A DNA stretch of 64,000 nucleotides, from the NCBI RefSeq assembly GCF_947496855.1, contig NZ_CANMED010000001.1:496001-560000 (forward strand), in the 5' to 3' direction. Source of the DNA: an uncultured Aquimarina sp. Its GTDB lineage: Bacteria; Bacteroidota; Bacteroidia; Flavobacteriales; Flavobacteriaceae. How positions within the stretch are numbered: the first letter of the stretch is position 1; every line of letters starts with the position of its first letter. Shown one piece after another: positions 37,177 through 46,992 of this stretch. A program made the translations under genes and the position numbers. The notes beneath the pieces are model-generated. The model did no database searches, was not told the DNA's origin, and saw nothing but the letters and a program-made list of their open reading frames with translations.

Positions 37177-37863
37177 TTGTGTTAATTTAAATGGTTAATT
37201 GATTTAAATTTAACTTAAATTCTATCAGTATTTTAAATTTTTTTTAAGTTTTTTCTGAATGAAAGGGAAGACCATATTAAGGTTGGGCATTAACCATTTA
37301 TTGAGCTAGTTGGATAGTGATTTTCTCAATATTTACAAATATTATAGTTTAAATCACCTTATTAATGCTGTTTGTTTTTTTTGTATCAGAACGAGTTTAG
37401 AAAATAATTTTGTAGCCTTTTTAAGAATTATTTTATCTAATAAATAGTTACTATTTAGGTTAATAAAAAGTATTTTATATAGAAGAAGAATAAAACTATG
37501 GATCTTGATTGTTTATTTAATGTACTTGTCAATGTCTTTTGGATAAAAAAAGTAAGAAAACAATACAAGTAGCGAATAGAAGTGAAATAAAAATTTTGGT
37601 CTTAAATATTTATTTTAAAAAATAACAAACTCTATTTTTTATAAAAAATGATAACAGAAGGGGACTGGATTTAAATAAACCTATTTTTAGGATTAATATC
37701 TTTTCAGAAAGAGTTACTCATAAAGATTCATTTCTAAAGCCTACAAAATCTAGGTATATACTTACGCTATTATCACAGACACTTAAAAAGGTATTTAATT
37801 ACGGTTAAAGTATTTAATTTATGTGTTTTGAAAACAAATACTTTAACCGTAATTAAAAATTCT
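37177..37863. other. 687-base gene-free AT-rich region
   Basis: No coding frame with family resemblance on either strand. It contains a near-perfect long inverted repeat at 37794-37857 next to the alcohol dehydrogenase stop. The promoter of the T9SS protein must be in its left part, but I cannot single it out. Confidence 0.5.
37794..37857. repeat. 22-bp perfect inverted repeat after alcohol dehydrogenase gene
   Basis: Arms of 22 bases (37794-37815 and 37836-37857; core ACGGTTAAAGTATTT) with a 20-base spacer. It ends 6 bases before the minus-strand gene stop (37864), so it may be its terminator, but it is longer than the other terminators here and has no strong T run. Confidence 0.75.
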
Positions 37864-39024
37864 CTAATAAGCCATCTCTACGATTTCTGCAGCTATGTCT
37901 GGAGTAATGTCTTGATGTTCCCCTAGGGCAGTCATTCCATGATCAGTAAGGTTTTTTGCTACTTTCTTTGAAAATCCATCATAGTCATCAGTATAATCTC
38001 TTAATCTGGTATCAATACCCAGGGATTGATAAAATTCTTCAGTTCTCTTAATAGCTTCTCTGGCTTTATCCTCGATAGTTCCTTCTGTAACATTAAAGAT
38101 GCGCTCTGCATATTGAGCCAGTTTCTCTTTTTTCTGTTCAAATTTCTTTGCGTAAGCACTAGGTAAAATTACTGCCAGCGTCCGTGCATGATCAATTCCG
38201 TAAAAAGCAGTTAATTCATGTGCAATCATATGCACACTCCAATCGGTTGGAACTCCTTTTTGAATATAACCATTTAGCGCCATGGTACAACACCACATAA
38301 AATTGGATGCGGCTTTGTAATCACTTGGATTTTTAATTACCGTAGGAGCAATTTCTATTAAGGTTTGTAAAATACCTTCAGAGAAACGATCCTGCAGCAT
38401 AGCATCAGCTGGATATGTCATGTATTGTTCTAATACGTGAGTATAAGCATCGGCAATACCATTAGCCAACTGTCTTTTTGGAATACTGTGAACAACTGTT
38501 GGATCGCAAATTGAAAATTCTGGAAATAATCCAGGTCCACCCATGACCATTTTTTCATTTGTTTCTGATCTACTTACTACAGCACCACTATTCATTTCAC
38601 TTCCAGTAGCGGGTAAGGTTAGGACAGTACCAAAAGGCAATCCTTTTAATGTTTTAATTCTTTTTTCTAAAATATCCCACGGACTATCTCCTTCATAAAG
38701 TGCTGCCGAAGATAAAAATTTAGTTCCATCAATAACGGATCCTCCTCCAACAGCCAGCATATAACCGATATCTTCTTTCTTTATTACCTCTAATGCCTTT
38801 AATAATGTAGTATATTCAGGATTCGCTTCAATTCCAGAAAATTCTATAACGTTATGATCTTTAAGAGCAGATATTACCTGATTATAAACACCATTTTTCT
38901 TGATACTTCCTCCACCGTAAAGCAATAAAACCTTTTTATCCTTTGGTACTTCTGTGGATAGTTTCTCAATTTGTCCGTTACCAAAAATCATTTTTGTAGG
39001 GACAAATAATTCAAAATTTTTCAT
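37864..39024 (-). CDS. Iron-containing alcohol dehydrogenase (YqhD/BdhA-like)
   Basis: 386 residues, cytoplasmic. The family fold is shown by GGGSIKKNG, AVGGGSVIDGTKF (nucleotide binding), PATGSEMNSGAV, the first metal ligands in NGIADAYTHVLEQYM (Asp and His) and HMIAHELTAFYGIDHARTLAVI (two His). It resembles the NADPH-dependent butanol dehydrogenase/aldehyde reductase group. It is transcribed alone and divergent from a GAF kinase gene. An aldehyde-detoxifying role is likely. Confidence 0.95.
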   Translation of the reverse strand: MKNFELFVPTKMIFGNGQIEKLSTEVPKDKKVLLLYGGGSIKKNGVYNQVISALKDHNVIEFSGIEANPEYTTLLKALEVIKKEDIGYMLAVGGGSVIDGTKFLSSAALYEGDSPWDILEKRIKTLKGLPFGTVLTLPATGSEMNSGAVVSRSETNEKMVMGGPGLFPEFSICDPTVVHSIPKRQLANGIADAYTHVLEQYMTYPADAMLQDRFSEGILQTLIEIAPTVIKNPSDYKAASNFMWCCTMALNGYIQKGVPTDWSVHMIAHELTAFYGIDHARTLAVILPSAYAKKFEQKKEKLAQYAERIFNVTEGTIEDKAREAIKRTEEFYQSLGIDTRLRDYTDDYDGFSKKVAKNLTDHGMTALGEHQDITPDIAAEIVEMAY

Positions 39025-39217
39025 GATTTTATATTATTATTTAAGTCAACTAGACTTTGATTTGAAATTAATAATACAAAGTTCAAAATAAAAATGCATT
39101 AAATAGTTGATCTATGGTAAGAAATAACAAAATCTTACGACTTTAAGTAAGTATAACATTGTAATTTTGCGATGTTCACTATGATTATAATAAGATTATT
39201 TTTTTAGATTTACCCCA

Positions 39218-40420
39218 ATGATAGCGCCTGGATTACCTATAAACGAAAAACATCGACAAATAGCTGTGGAGAAGTATATATTATTAGATACTCTGCCAGA
39301 AGAAAGTTATGATAATATTACATCCATTATGTCATACATCTGTGATGTACCAATATCACTTATTACATTACTGGATAAAGATCGGAATTTCTTAAAATCA
39401 CATCACGGAATTCCTTTTAATGAATCCCCTAGAGATATTTCATTTTGCGGTCATGCAATTAATTCTGATAATCCAATTACTATAATAAAGGACTCAAGAG
39501 AGGATGAACGTTTTAAAGGAAACCCTTTAGTTGATGAACATCAAGCTATTTTTTATGCTGGTGCACCATTAATTGATTCGGATGGCTTTAAGTTAGGGAC
39601 TTTATGCGTGTATGATACAAAACCCAGGGAGTTAACTTCTGAACAAAAAAATGCATTACTAGCTATGTCTAAACAAGTAGTGAATTTGTTTGAACAACGA
39701 TATCAAAACTTAAAACTTACACAACTTAGTGATAAGCTGGAAAAAAGAAACGAAGACCTTAAAAAATTTGCTAGTGTTGTTTCACATGATCTCAAATCCC
39801 CTTTAGCTAATATTATTTCACTTACAGAGCTGTTAGAAGATGATAATAAGGGTAAACTTAATGAAGAATCTTTACAATATTTAGAATATTTGAAGACTTC
39901 TTCATATTCTCTAAGAGATTATATTGATGGGATTCTAAGGTTTTATAAAAGTGATGACATTATAAAAAACAGGAAAACAGAGATACAAATTAGCCATTTG
40001 TTAGAAGAGTTAAAGAGAATAACTGATTCCGAGCATAAAGTGAGATTTAATATTTCTTCGGATGTTGAAGAAATATTCGCAAATGAAACTGCCTTAATGC
40101 GAATTCTAATAAATCTGATTACCAATGCGATTAAGTATAACTCAAAAACTGAGATCATAATTGATATAATTATAACAGAAGAAGAGAATTTTTACAATTT
40201 TGTGGTTAATGATAATGGCGATGGAATTCCTAAAGATTTTCTAGATAAAATATTTGATCTTTTTACTGTCGTTGGAGTAGAGGACAGGGACGGTAATGTT
40301 GGTACAGGTATTGGATTAGCAACTGTAAAGAAAATAATTAAAAATTTAGGAGGTGCTATTTCTGTTACTTCTACAGAAGGAGTTGGTAGTACGTTTACTT
40401 TTTCTATCGCTAAAATTTAG
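39218..40420 (+). CDS. GAF-domain sensor histidine kinase
   Basis: 400 residues, no membrane segment. A GAF domain (about 25-170, ending LGTLCVYDTKPRELT), a HisKA domain with His190 in FASVVSHDLKSPLANIISLTELL and a HATPase_c domain (NLITNAIKYNS, DNGDGIP, GTGIGLATVKKI). No receiver is attached and no response regulator gene follows, so its partner is elsewhere. A TAATTTTG -10-like element is at 39162-39169. The protein is likely a cytoplasmic sensor. Confidence 0.94.
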   Translation: MIAPGLPINEKHRQIAVEKYILLDTLPEESYDNITSIMSYICDVPISLITLLDKDRNFLKSHHGIPFNESPRDISFCGHAINSDNPITIIKDSREDERFKGNPLVDEHQAIFYAGAPLIDSDGFKLGTLCVYDTKPRELTSEQKNALLAMSKQVVNLFEQRYQNLKLTQLSDKLEKRNEDLKKFASVVSHDLKSPLANIISLTELLEDDNKGKLNEESLQYLEYLKTSSYSLRDYIDGILRFYKSDDIIKNRKTEIQISHLLEELKRITDSEHKVRFNISSDVEEIFANETALMRILINLITNAIKYNSKTEIIIDIIITEEENFYNFVVNDNGDGIPKDFLDKIFDLFTVVGVEDRDGNVGTGIGLATVKKIIKNLGGAISVTSTEGVGSTFTFSIAKI

Positions 40421-40650
40421 AAGATTTCGAATTGTAAATTTTACTAAGATTAGTGGTAGTTTTTTTATACTACTAAATGCCTCGTTATTCGTTTTGAAAA
40501 TGAAAAATATCAATTTCTATAACAAAGAAATTACTGGATATAAAATATATTCTACAGAAAAAGAATAGTATTTCGCTGAAAACTTCTTTTAACGATTAAA
40601 CTTCTCAACATTTTTATAGTCATTAATATGTAATTTCAAGTCACTAGATT

Positions 40651-40941
40651 ATGAAACAAAACATATTGAAAATAGTAATACTATTTAGTATGATTATATT
40701 TTTTGGAATTGTAAGTATAGATCCAGAACATAGTCAAACTGAACAGGAAAATACTCCAATGTATCAACTATTAATTGATAATGCCGGCTTTAACATTATA
40801 GAATATAAAGTATTATTTGTCAGTGATCTAAGGTCAATTCATCGAATTTGGTTATTCATTATTATGGGCATATTATTAATTGCTATACTAGTATGTGTAT
40901 CAATATTCCCTAAAATAGAACCATCACCATCAAACTCTTAA
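40651..40941 (+). CDS. Small two-helix membrane protein of unknown function
   Basis: 96 residues: a hydrophobic N-terminus (IVILFSMIIFFGIVS, perhaps a signal anchor), a 45-residue polar stretch and a second helix (LFIIMGILLIAILVCVSIF). I do not recognise the family. Its stop is 6 bases before the start of the next gene, so they likely form an operon. Confidence 0.65.
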   Translation: MKQNILKIVILFSMIIFFGIVSIDPEHSQTEQENTPMYQLLIDNAGFNIIEYKVLFVSDLRSIHRIWLFIIMGILLIAILVCVSIFPKIEPSPSNS

Positions 40942-40947
40942 AACATT

Positions 40948-41733
40948 ATGAAGAATATATTTTCAACTATTTTATTTTTATCCTTTGTAAATATTATAAC
41001 GGCTGATTCTATAATTGCAAATAGGGCTATAGATACCACAACAGTGCTTTCTGATACGGAAACATATTCTGTATACCATGATAACACACATGTTTACCTA
41101 ACTATAAATACGATAGACCCCAAAATCGCTACATCTATATTACGTCAAGGAGTAACAATTTATTTTGATGTTAAAGGAAGAAAGAAAAAGAACGTATCCA
41201 TAACGTATCCAATTATAAGAAATCAAAGACCAACTAAAAGAAATGAAGATGAATCACGCGAATTAAGAAGGCCTAAAGAAGATAGTAGTTTAATGAGACA
41301 AATAGATCATAGGTTACAGAATGATCCTCCACAGAAAGCATTGTATACCTATTATGATAACATTAAAGAATTTAATACATTTCTTAATAATGATGGTATC
41401 TCTATAAACATAGAATTAGATAAAGAGAAAAATAGTTTACTATATAGTTTGAAAATACCCAAACTAAAAATAACTAATGATGCAAATATTAATCTTAATA
41501 AATTAACCATAGGTGTCAAAACGGTAGAAATATCAAAAAACAAATCTGAGGGAGCTAGATCATCCAATCAACAACAATCAGGAAGAGGAACGGGTAGAGG
41601 TGGGCCTCCAAGAGGCAGTGGAGGACAAGGGAGATCTGGCAATGGTCTTTCGGGAGATCATGGAAGATCAAAAGGTGGAAAACAATCTCCGGTAGAATTA
41701 TTAGACTTTTGGTTTAAAGCAAAATTGAAATAA
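40948..41733 (+). CDS. Secreted protein with Gly/Arg-rich low-complexity segment
   Basis: 261 residues with a signal peptide (ILFLSFVNIITADS). The first 190 residues look like a beta-sandwich (YSVYHDNTHVYLTINTIDPKIA and VTIYFDVKGRKKKNV), with a strand-like layout found in DUF-type sugar-binding proteins. A stretch from about residue 203 to 250 is a run of GRG, GGP, SGG and RSKGG repeats, followed by a short hydrophobic end (PVELLDFWFKAKLK). No family recognised. It follows the 96-residue protein by 6 bases. Confidence 0.65.
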   Translation: MKNIFSTILFLSFVNIITADSIIANRAIDTTTVLSDTETYSVYHDNTHVYLTINTIDPKIATSILRQGVTIYFDVKGRKKKNVSITYPIIRNQRPTKRNEDESRELRRPKEDSSLMRQIDHRLQNDPPQKALYTYYDNIKEFNTFLNNDGISINIELDKEKNSLLYSLKIPKLKITNDANINLNKLTIGVKTVEISKNKSEGARSSNQQQSGRGTGRGGPPRGSGGQGRSGNGLSGDHGRSKGGKQSPVELLDFWFKAKLK

Positions 41734-42072
41734 TAAATAAGAAAAATCGAAATAGGTAAATAATATGACTTTTATAAATATGGGCAATATGTTCGATTTA
41801 AATCAGATATATCTGTTTTTAGTATATGAAATTTCTAATGACGTTAATCATGTCAACCGAACTTCTAATTGATTTTGTGTTAAATATGCTCTTTTAGAGT
41901 TTTTATTAATTAGTTAGTTTTTGAGATAAGCTCCGTAAGTAATTACGGAGCTTATTGATTTAGTAAAAACCACCAACCTAAAACATAATATACTCTGACG
42001 GAATTATCATTTCGACATATTTTATCTGCTGTTTCGTTTTACTTCGTGCTATAATTTTTAAAATTAAATAGC
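41734..42072. other. Intergenic region with terminator hairpin
   Basis: 339 bases without a coding frame. It contains the hairpin at 41926-41954 and should hold the promoter of the DJ-1/PfpI gene. Confidence 0.5.
41926..41954 (+). terminator. Hairpin between RG-rich protein and DJ-1 gene
   Basis: Perfect 13-base arms ATAAGCTCCGTAA with a four-base GTAA loop. The T run after it is weak, so termination efficiency is uncertain. Confidence 0.65.
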
Positions 42073-43176
42073 ATGTTTAAAAAATATCGAATTCTCAAAT
42101 GGAGTATAATTTCCTTTTTAGGTATTGTTTTGTCACTTTTTATTTTTGGCTGGTGGTTTATGAATCTATTACCATCCGCAGAGAATAGAACGGATGTAAC
42201 AATCACGAAAGTATCAGATTTACCATACCTTTCTAAAGATGTTCTATCAAAACGCGGAAAAATTTTAGCAATAGTTACTAGTACTGCTAAAATGGGTAAT
42301 ACCGATAAAAGTACTGGTTATGAATTAACCGAATTGTCTCGTGCTTATTACGTTTTTCAGGCTAATGGTTTTGAGGTGGATATAGCTAGCCCATTAGGAG
42401 GAGAACCACCCGTAGTAATTGATGACGAAGATATGGGGCCTTACGATTTTGCTTTTTTAAATGATAGTTTGGCTCAATATAAAGCAAAACATACTATTCC
42501 TGTAAAAGATGTTAATCCCGCATTGTATGAGGCGGTATTTTTTGCAGGAGGAAAGGGAGCCATGTTTGATTTTCCAGAAAACACGTCAATTCAGTTAATT
42601 GTCAAAAAAATGTATCAGTCTAATAAGGTTATAGGAGCAGTATGTCACGGACCTGCAGCACTAGTAAATGTAACTCTTGATACCGGTCGTCCATTATTGG
42701 AAAACAAAAATGTAAGTGGTTTCACTAATGATGAAGAATTATTATTGATTTCGGACGCAAAAAATATATTTCCTTTTCTATTACAAGATGAATTAGAAGA
42801 TCAAGGTGGCATTTTTAATGAGGGTACTATGTATTTGGAAAATATAAGTCAGGAGAATAATTTAGTAACTGGTCAAAATCCTTGGTCTACATGGAAATTA
42901 GCAGAAACAATGATCACTCAATTAGGATATGCTCTAAAATATAGAGAAATTACAGCAGAGGAAAATGCCGTAAAAGTTTTGAAGGTATATGAAGCAGAAG
43001 GATCTCATAAAGCAAAGGAATTAATGAAACAAATGGTTTCTATAGATAACAAACCTATGGAAAGAATACTAATAGCAAAACACGGTATTATTGCTGCAAT
43101 GCAAGGTAAAATAGGAAAGTTTTTTAGTTTGGTCGGGTTAACATCTTACGCAAAAAACATATCAAAAGATCTATGA
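42073..43176 (+). CDS. Membrane-anchored DJ-1/PfpI (Hsp31-like) family protein
   Basis: 367 residues: an N-terminal transmembrane helix (about 11-32, SIISFLGIVLSLFIFGWWF), then a class I amidotransferase-like domain with GYELTELSRAYYVFQANGFEVDIASPLGG, the Glu of GYELTE, and the nucleophile elbow AVCHGPA with Cys191. A C-terminal alpha-helical extension (about 290-367) is not part of the core. Family members act as glyoxalases, chaperones or deglycases; which is not evident here. It is followed by a hairpin terminator and appears to be monocistronic. Confidence 0.9.
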   Translation: MFKKYRILKWSIISFLGIVLSLFIFGWWFMNLLPSAENRTDVTITKVSDLPYLSKDVLSKRGKILAIVTSTAKMGNTDKSTGYELTELSRAYYVFQANGFEVDIASPLGGEPPVVIDDEDMGPYDFAFLNDSLAQYKAKHTIPVKDVNPALYEAVFFAGGKGAMFDFPENTSIQLIVKKMYQSNKVIGAVCHGPAALVNVTLDTGRPLLENKNVSGFTNDEELLLISDAKNIFPFLLQDELEDQGGIFNEGTMYLENISQENNLVTGQNPWSTWKLAETMITQLGYALKYREITAEENAVKVLKVYEAEGSHKAKELMKQMVSIDNKPMERILIAKHGIIAAMQGKIGKFFSLVGLTSYAKNISKDL

Positions 43177-43209
43177 AAATAAAAATATAAAAACATATCA
43201 TTGCTAAAC

Positions 43210-43245
43210 AGAAAGTATAAATTCTTCTAAGAGTTTATACTTTCT
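43210..43245 (+). terminator. Terminator after DJ-1/PfpI gene
   Basis: AGAAAGTATAAA and its complement form a 12-base stem around TTCTTCTAAGAG. It lies 33 bases after the stop at 43176 and 40 bases before the AraC-type gene start. Confidence 0.75.
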
Positions 43246-43285
43246 TGGAATATCAAATATCCCTACATTTGAAAAAATTAGTTTA

Positions 43286-44335
43286 TTGAGTTTTTTAGAT
43301 ATATTATTAATTATTATTAGTAGTGCTGGACTTTTGCATGGAGTACTTTTTGCGTGTTATTTAATTGTTTTCAAAAAGAAAAAGACATTAACTAATTTGT
43401 TGCTTGGGTTAATCCTCGTGTTTATGGCATTCCGTATAGGAAAATCGGTAATGCTTAACTTTGGCGATGGTCTAGAGCCTATTTTTATTTTTATAGGACT
43501 AGCTTTTCTTTTATTAATTGGGCCATTATTTAGATGGTATATTTTAGGAATGACCCGACCGGATTTTAAATTACCGAAGTACTATTATTTAGAAATTATT
43601 CCATTTGTTTTGATTTTTATTTCTAGCCTTTTTGTTACCAAAGAGTGGTATGAAAACAGTAAACTGGTCATTGTAATTTTTGGAAGTGGTCTTTTGTTTA
43701 TATACGTGCATTTAGCTTTTTACATATTGTATGGCTGGTGGACATTAAAAAAAACAAAGCAACAATATGAACAAATTCTACAAACAAAATCCCAGAAAGC
43801 TATATTTAGTTGGTTACGTTTCCTTATCCTAGGTTTCATAGCTATCTGGATTACCTATGTATTAAATATTCTAGATGAAACTGTACCTTATATCGTGGGA
43901 CCTATTTTATATTCTTTAATCATATATATCTTAAGTTATAAGGCATTTCAATTAAAGGTTACGGATCTGGATGGAGATGTATTTCGTATAAATGATAACA
44001 ATCTTTTATTTGATCAAATTTCAAAATTAGTTACTGATACAAAATTATATCTCGAACCTGATATTTCTTTAGTTAAGCTTAGTAAACTGATAGGAAAAAG
44101 CACGCAAATTACTTCATTAGTTATTAATCAATATGCCAAACGGAATTTTAATGATTTTGTTAATCATTACCGTGTTCAGGAAGCTAAAGAGTTGCTCTCC
44201 AATACGGAAAGTGATAAATACACTATTTCTTCTATTGCTTATGATATAGGCTTTAGCAGCCTTTCTTCTTTCAATAATGCGTTTAAAAAGTTCGAAGGAA
44301 TGACTCCATCTAGATATAGAAAGAACAAAGTTTAA
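43286..44335 (+). CDS. Membrane AraC-family regulator (TTG start)
   Basis: 349 residues starting with TTG at 43286: no in-frame ATG precedes the first membrane span, so TTG is the likely start. Six or seven transmembrane helices fill the first 230 residues, followed by an AraC HTH_18 domain (about 240-345, ISLVKLSKLIGKSTQITSLVINQY and ISSIAYDIGFSSLSSFNNAFKKFEGMTPSRYR). It is a one-component membrane regulator of the type common in Bacteroidota. The ligand and target are unknown. A similar gene on the other strand is at 47703-48797. Confidence 0.9.
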   Translation: MSFLDILLIIISSAGLLHGVLFACYLIVFKKKKTLTNLLLGLILVFMAFRIGKSVMLNFGDGLEPIFIFIGLAFLLLIGPLFRWYILGMTRPDFKLPKYYYLEIIPFVLIFISSLFVTKEWYENSKLVIVIFGSGLLFIYVHLAFYILYGWWTLKKTKQQYEQILQTKSQKAIFSWLRFLILGFIAIWITYVLNILDETVPYIVGPILYSLIIYILSYKAFQLKVTDLDGDVFRINDNNLLFDQISKLVTDTKLYLEPDISLVKLSKLIGKSTQITSLVINQYAKRNFNDFVNHYRVQEAKELLSNTESDKYTISSIAYDIGFSSLSSFNNAFKKFEGMTPSRYRKNKV

Positions 44336-44400
44336 TCTCAATATTATGATATATAAAGAGAGGTTATTTATAATAAATTGAAAATAAGTTAATTAATATG

Positions 44401-44430
44401 TTGTTTATCCAAAAAAAGGAGTCACTTTTG
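44401..44430 (+). promoter_or_regulatory. Promoter of the cold-shock gene
   Basis: TTG at 44401-44403, 19-base gap, then CACTTTTG at 44423-44430 (one change from TAnnTTTG). It ends 37 bases before the start at 44468, which leaves a short leader. Confidence 0.55.
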
Positions 44431-44467
44431 CACTTTAATAAAAATATTTTAATTTAATTACATTACA

Positions 44468-44659
44468 ATGAATAAAGGAACAGTAAAATTCTTCAATGAC
44501 GCTAAAGGTTTTGGATTTATCACTGAAGAAGGTGCTAACAAAGATCACTTTGTACACATTTCTGGATTAGTAGACGAAGTTCGTGAAGGCGATACAGTTG
44601 AATTTGATTTACAAGAAGGAAACAAAGGATTAAACGCAGTGAACGTAAAAGTTATCTAA
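44468..44659 (+). CDS. CspA-family cold shock protein
   Basis: 63 residues. The RNP1 and RNP2 motifs are KGFGFI (residues 14-19) and HFVHI (27-31), the family's nucleic-acid-binding strands. It is a single OB-fold that binds single-stranded RNA and DNA. The gene is monocistronic with its own promoter-like element and terminator. Confidence 0.97.
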   Translation: MNKGTVKFFNDAKGFGFITEEGANKDHFVHISGLVDEVREGDTVEFDLQEGNKGLNAVNVKVI

Positions 44660-44690
44660 TACATACATATACTTTCAAGTTTAATGAAAA

Positions 44691-44717
44691 GTCCATCAAT
44701 ATTGATGGACTTTTTTT
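44691..44717 (+). terminator. Terminator of the cold-shock gene
   Basis: GTCCATCAAT pairs with ATTGATGGAC in a 10-base perfect stem without a real loop, followed by seven T. It is 32 bases after the stop. Confidence 0.9.
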
Positions 44718-44924
44718 ATGATCTATTTTTTCAATTGTGGTTTCTTTAATTTTAAGGAAATATCTATAGTTTCTTTTGTTGCCCTGCGATAATGGACTTG
44801 TTTTTATACAACTTTGTATCTTTTGCATAAGAAGGCTCTTATATCCTTAATACTACTAGATACTGAAAACATAACAATGGCGAAAGTATATACTAGTATA
44901 TTCTTATATATTGGCACTAAATTT

Positions 44925-45431
44925 TTATCTTTTTCTATGACGCTTTTTTTTAGGTTGTCGATTAGAGTTCTTTTGTTTTCTTGTCGTTTCAAAAGAGTTT
45001 TTTAATGATTTTTCCTTTTTTAGGTGTTCAATAACTTTAGATTTTACTTTCGTTATTAAAATCTCCTCTCTTTTAACATAACTATAAACGCAACCGATCA
45101 CCATCGATAAACCTAATACGATTGCAACAGATCCATTTTCTATGAGAGGAAATTGCGTATAAAGATTAATTGCAACTCTAGGTTCGAAATTGAAAAAAAT
45201 ATAAAGACCATAAAGCAACCCTATAAACCCCAAAAGACCGAACATGTAAATACTAATGTTTATATCTTTTTTTGCGTTTTTTTCTAGTGTATGTATATTA
45301 GTAACACTTAAAAAAGGATTATTATTTTCTTTTTCCTTTTTAATAAAAAGTAAGAAATCATAATCTAAACTATCAAAAGATATCCCATATCTTCTTTTAC
45401 TAAGATCCTCCTTTGTAATTGTATACTTCAT
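44925..45431 (-). CDS. Two-helix membrane protein with basic tail
   Basis: 168 residues: a 55-residue soluble N-terminus, two transmembrane helices (about 61-81 and 101-117) and a strongly basic C-terminus (KQKNSNRQPKKKRHRKR). Family not recognised. It is monocistronic. The basic tail suggests contact with nucleic acid or acidic lipid, but this is a guess. Confidence 0.65.
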   Translation of the reverse strand: MKYTITKEDLSKRRYGISFDSLDYDFLLFIKKEKENNNPFLSVTNIHTLEKNAKKDINISIYMFGLLGFIGLLYGLYIFFNFEPRVAINLYTQFPLIENGSVAIVLGLSMVIGCVYSYVKREEILITKVKSKVIEHLKKEKSLKNSFETTRKQKNSNRQPKKKRHRKR

Positions 45432-45494
45432 TTACACACGATTTTATAAGTAAAGATAAAAGTATAAAATACATATGATAACAAATACGGATCA

Positions 45495-46895
45495 CTAATT
45501 ATTAAATAATTCTAAAGCACGATCTATTCCACTATCTATTTCTCCTTCAAAATCTAAAGTTGATAAAAATGGTACTTGATTTTCTTGATTATCAGGTCCA
45601 ATACCAACAATTTCAAAAACTTCTCCTTGTGCATCACTATATATTTCATTAGACAATCCGATTTCTGCTCCATTCGGTAATACATGTGTAAGAATCGTAG
45701 AAAATGCACCTCCTGTATTCTCTCCTACAATCGTTACATATGGTAAATCTTTCATGCAAAGCGCAAAGAGTTCTCCTGCACTAAAAGTAGCAGGACTTGT
45801 AAGTAAGATAATATCCTCAGTAAACTGAAAATCACCACTAGGCCCTACAGAAAAAGATTTGTTTTCTGTAAAAGTATTACCTAATCTAGCTTTTTTAAAG
45901 TATGAAACTCTTTCTTGGTCCGTAAAGCGGGATACGATATCCAAAGCGACAGTATCAATTCCACCACTGTTAAAACGTATATCAATAACCAATTTAGAAA
46001 CTCCTGATGTTTTAAGGTCATCCATTATCGTATCTAATAAAATATTTAATGATGATAATTCATTACTGAAATTAGTTCCATATCCTTCCATCCCTAAAAT
46101 ATTAATATAACCAACATCGTTAGTAATCAATCCCCATATGATATTCTCTCTTTCATCTATTTCAAAATCTCCTCCTAAATAATCTGTTACTATGGTTATT
46201 AATTTTTCGTTGCCAAGGTTAAAGAAATCATCTACATTTTCTAGTATAAAATCTCCGCTTAGGTTTGTATTTAATCTTTCCAAAAGTTTTGGGATTCCTG
46301 ATTCAATTTGTATATCATTATCTTCATCAATGATACTTACGTGTCCATCTTCTAACAAATAAGCTAACTCTTCTATAATATTATATAAGTTATCCGCTGT
46401 AATTTGTTCTCTTAGGTTTTCATACTGAGACCAATCAATATTTCTTGCCTCAAAAAAAACATAGTAATCATTAAAAATATTCCAGAAATGGTCAAAGTTA
46501 ACTGTTGGATCTTCCGTAGCAGAAATCTGATCAGACAGACAAAAGGGATTCTGATTTAGTAATCGAGTAAGTTTAACTTCAGAATCTGATAGATCCGAAG
46601 TTGCGATTAATTCATTTTCACTTACTTGATTCACTCTAAAATCTTCAAGAACAAAATCATCATCTTGAACAGAACACCCTATAGCATTTATATTGTAAAA
46701 TACATCTTTATCATCCGTGAATTCAAAAATGTACCCTTTTTCGGCTGAAAACCAAAAACCATTCATCGAATCTTTTACGGGAGAAGATGTATCGTCATAT
46801 GACTGACAAGAAAATATAAAAAATAGCAGAAAACATATATACCATTTTTTAATGATTATAACAGGAATTTCTTTTTTGATTGCATATAATATCAT
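45495..46895 (-). CDS. S41-family C-terminal processing peptidase lipoprotein
   Basis: I chose ATG 46895 since it fits the lipoprotein signal best (LLFFIFSC, Cys30); the longer frame from 46937 adds 14 residues. The 466-residue protein has an N-terminal lipocalin-like part, a helical bundle (VNFDHFWNIFNDYYVFFEARNIDWSQY), no clear PDZ, and an S41 core with VIDIRFNSGG, LTSPATFSAGELFA (catalytic Ser) and GENTGGAF. This matches tricorn-like peptidases of Bacteroidota. The enzyme probably acts on envelope peptides. Confidence 0.9.
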   Translation of the reverse strand: MILYAIKKEIPVIIIKKWYICFLLFFIFSCQSYDDTSSPVKDSMNGFWFSAEKGYIFEFTDDKDVFYNINAIGCSVQDDDFVLEDFRVNQVSENELIATSDLSDSEVKLTRLLNQNPFCLSDQISATEDPTVNFDHFWNIFNDYYVFFEARNIDWSQYENLREQITADNLYNIIEELAYLLEDGHVSIIDEDNDIQIESGIPKLLERLNTNLSGDFILENVDDFFNLGNEKLITIVTDYLGGDFEIDERENIIWGLITNDVGYINILGMEGYGTNFSNELSSLNILLDTIMDDLKTSGVSKLVIDIRFNSGGIDTVALDIVSRFTDQERVSYFKKARLGNTFTENKSFSVGPSGDFQFTEDIILLTSPATFSAGELFALCMKDLPYVTIVGENTGGAFSTILTHVLPNGAEIGLSNEIYSDAQGEVFEIVGIGPDNQENQVPFLSTLDFEGEIDSGIDRALELFNN

Positions 46896-46992
46896 AAGAT
46901 TTTTTTTTTTAAAAGTAAAATATTGTACAAAGATCAAGTCTCTGTTTTATTAGAACTGAAGAAAATCGGACGTGATTTTTAACGTCTTATAT

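Noticed and set aside
40353..40568. 71-residue frame at the end of the GAF kinase gene
   Set aside because: It lies mostly inside the kinase gene in another frame and its composition is not protein-like.
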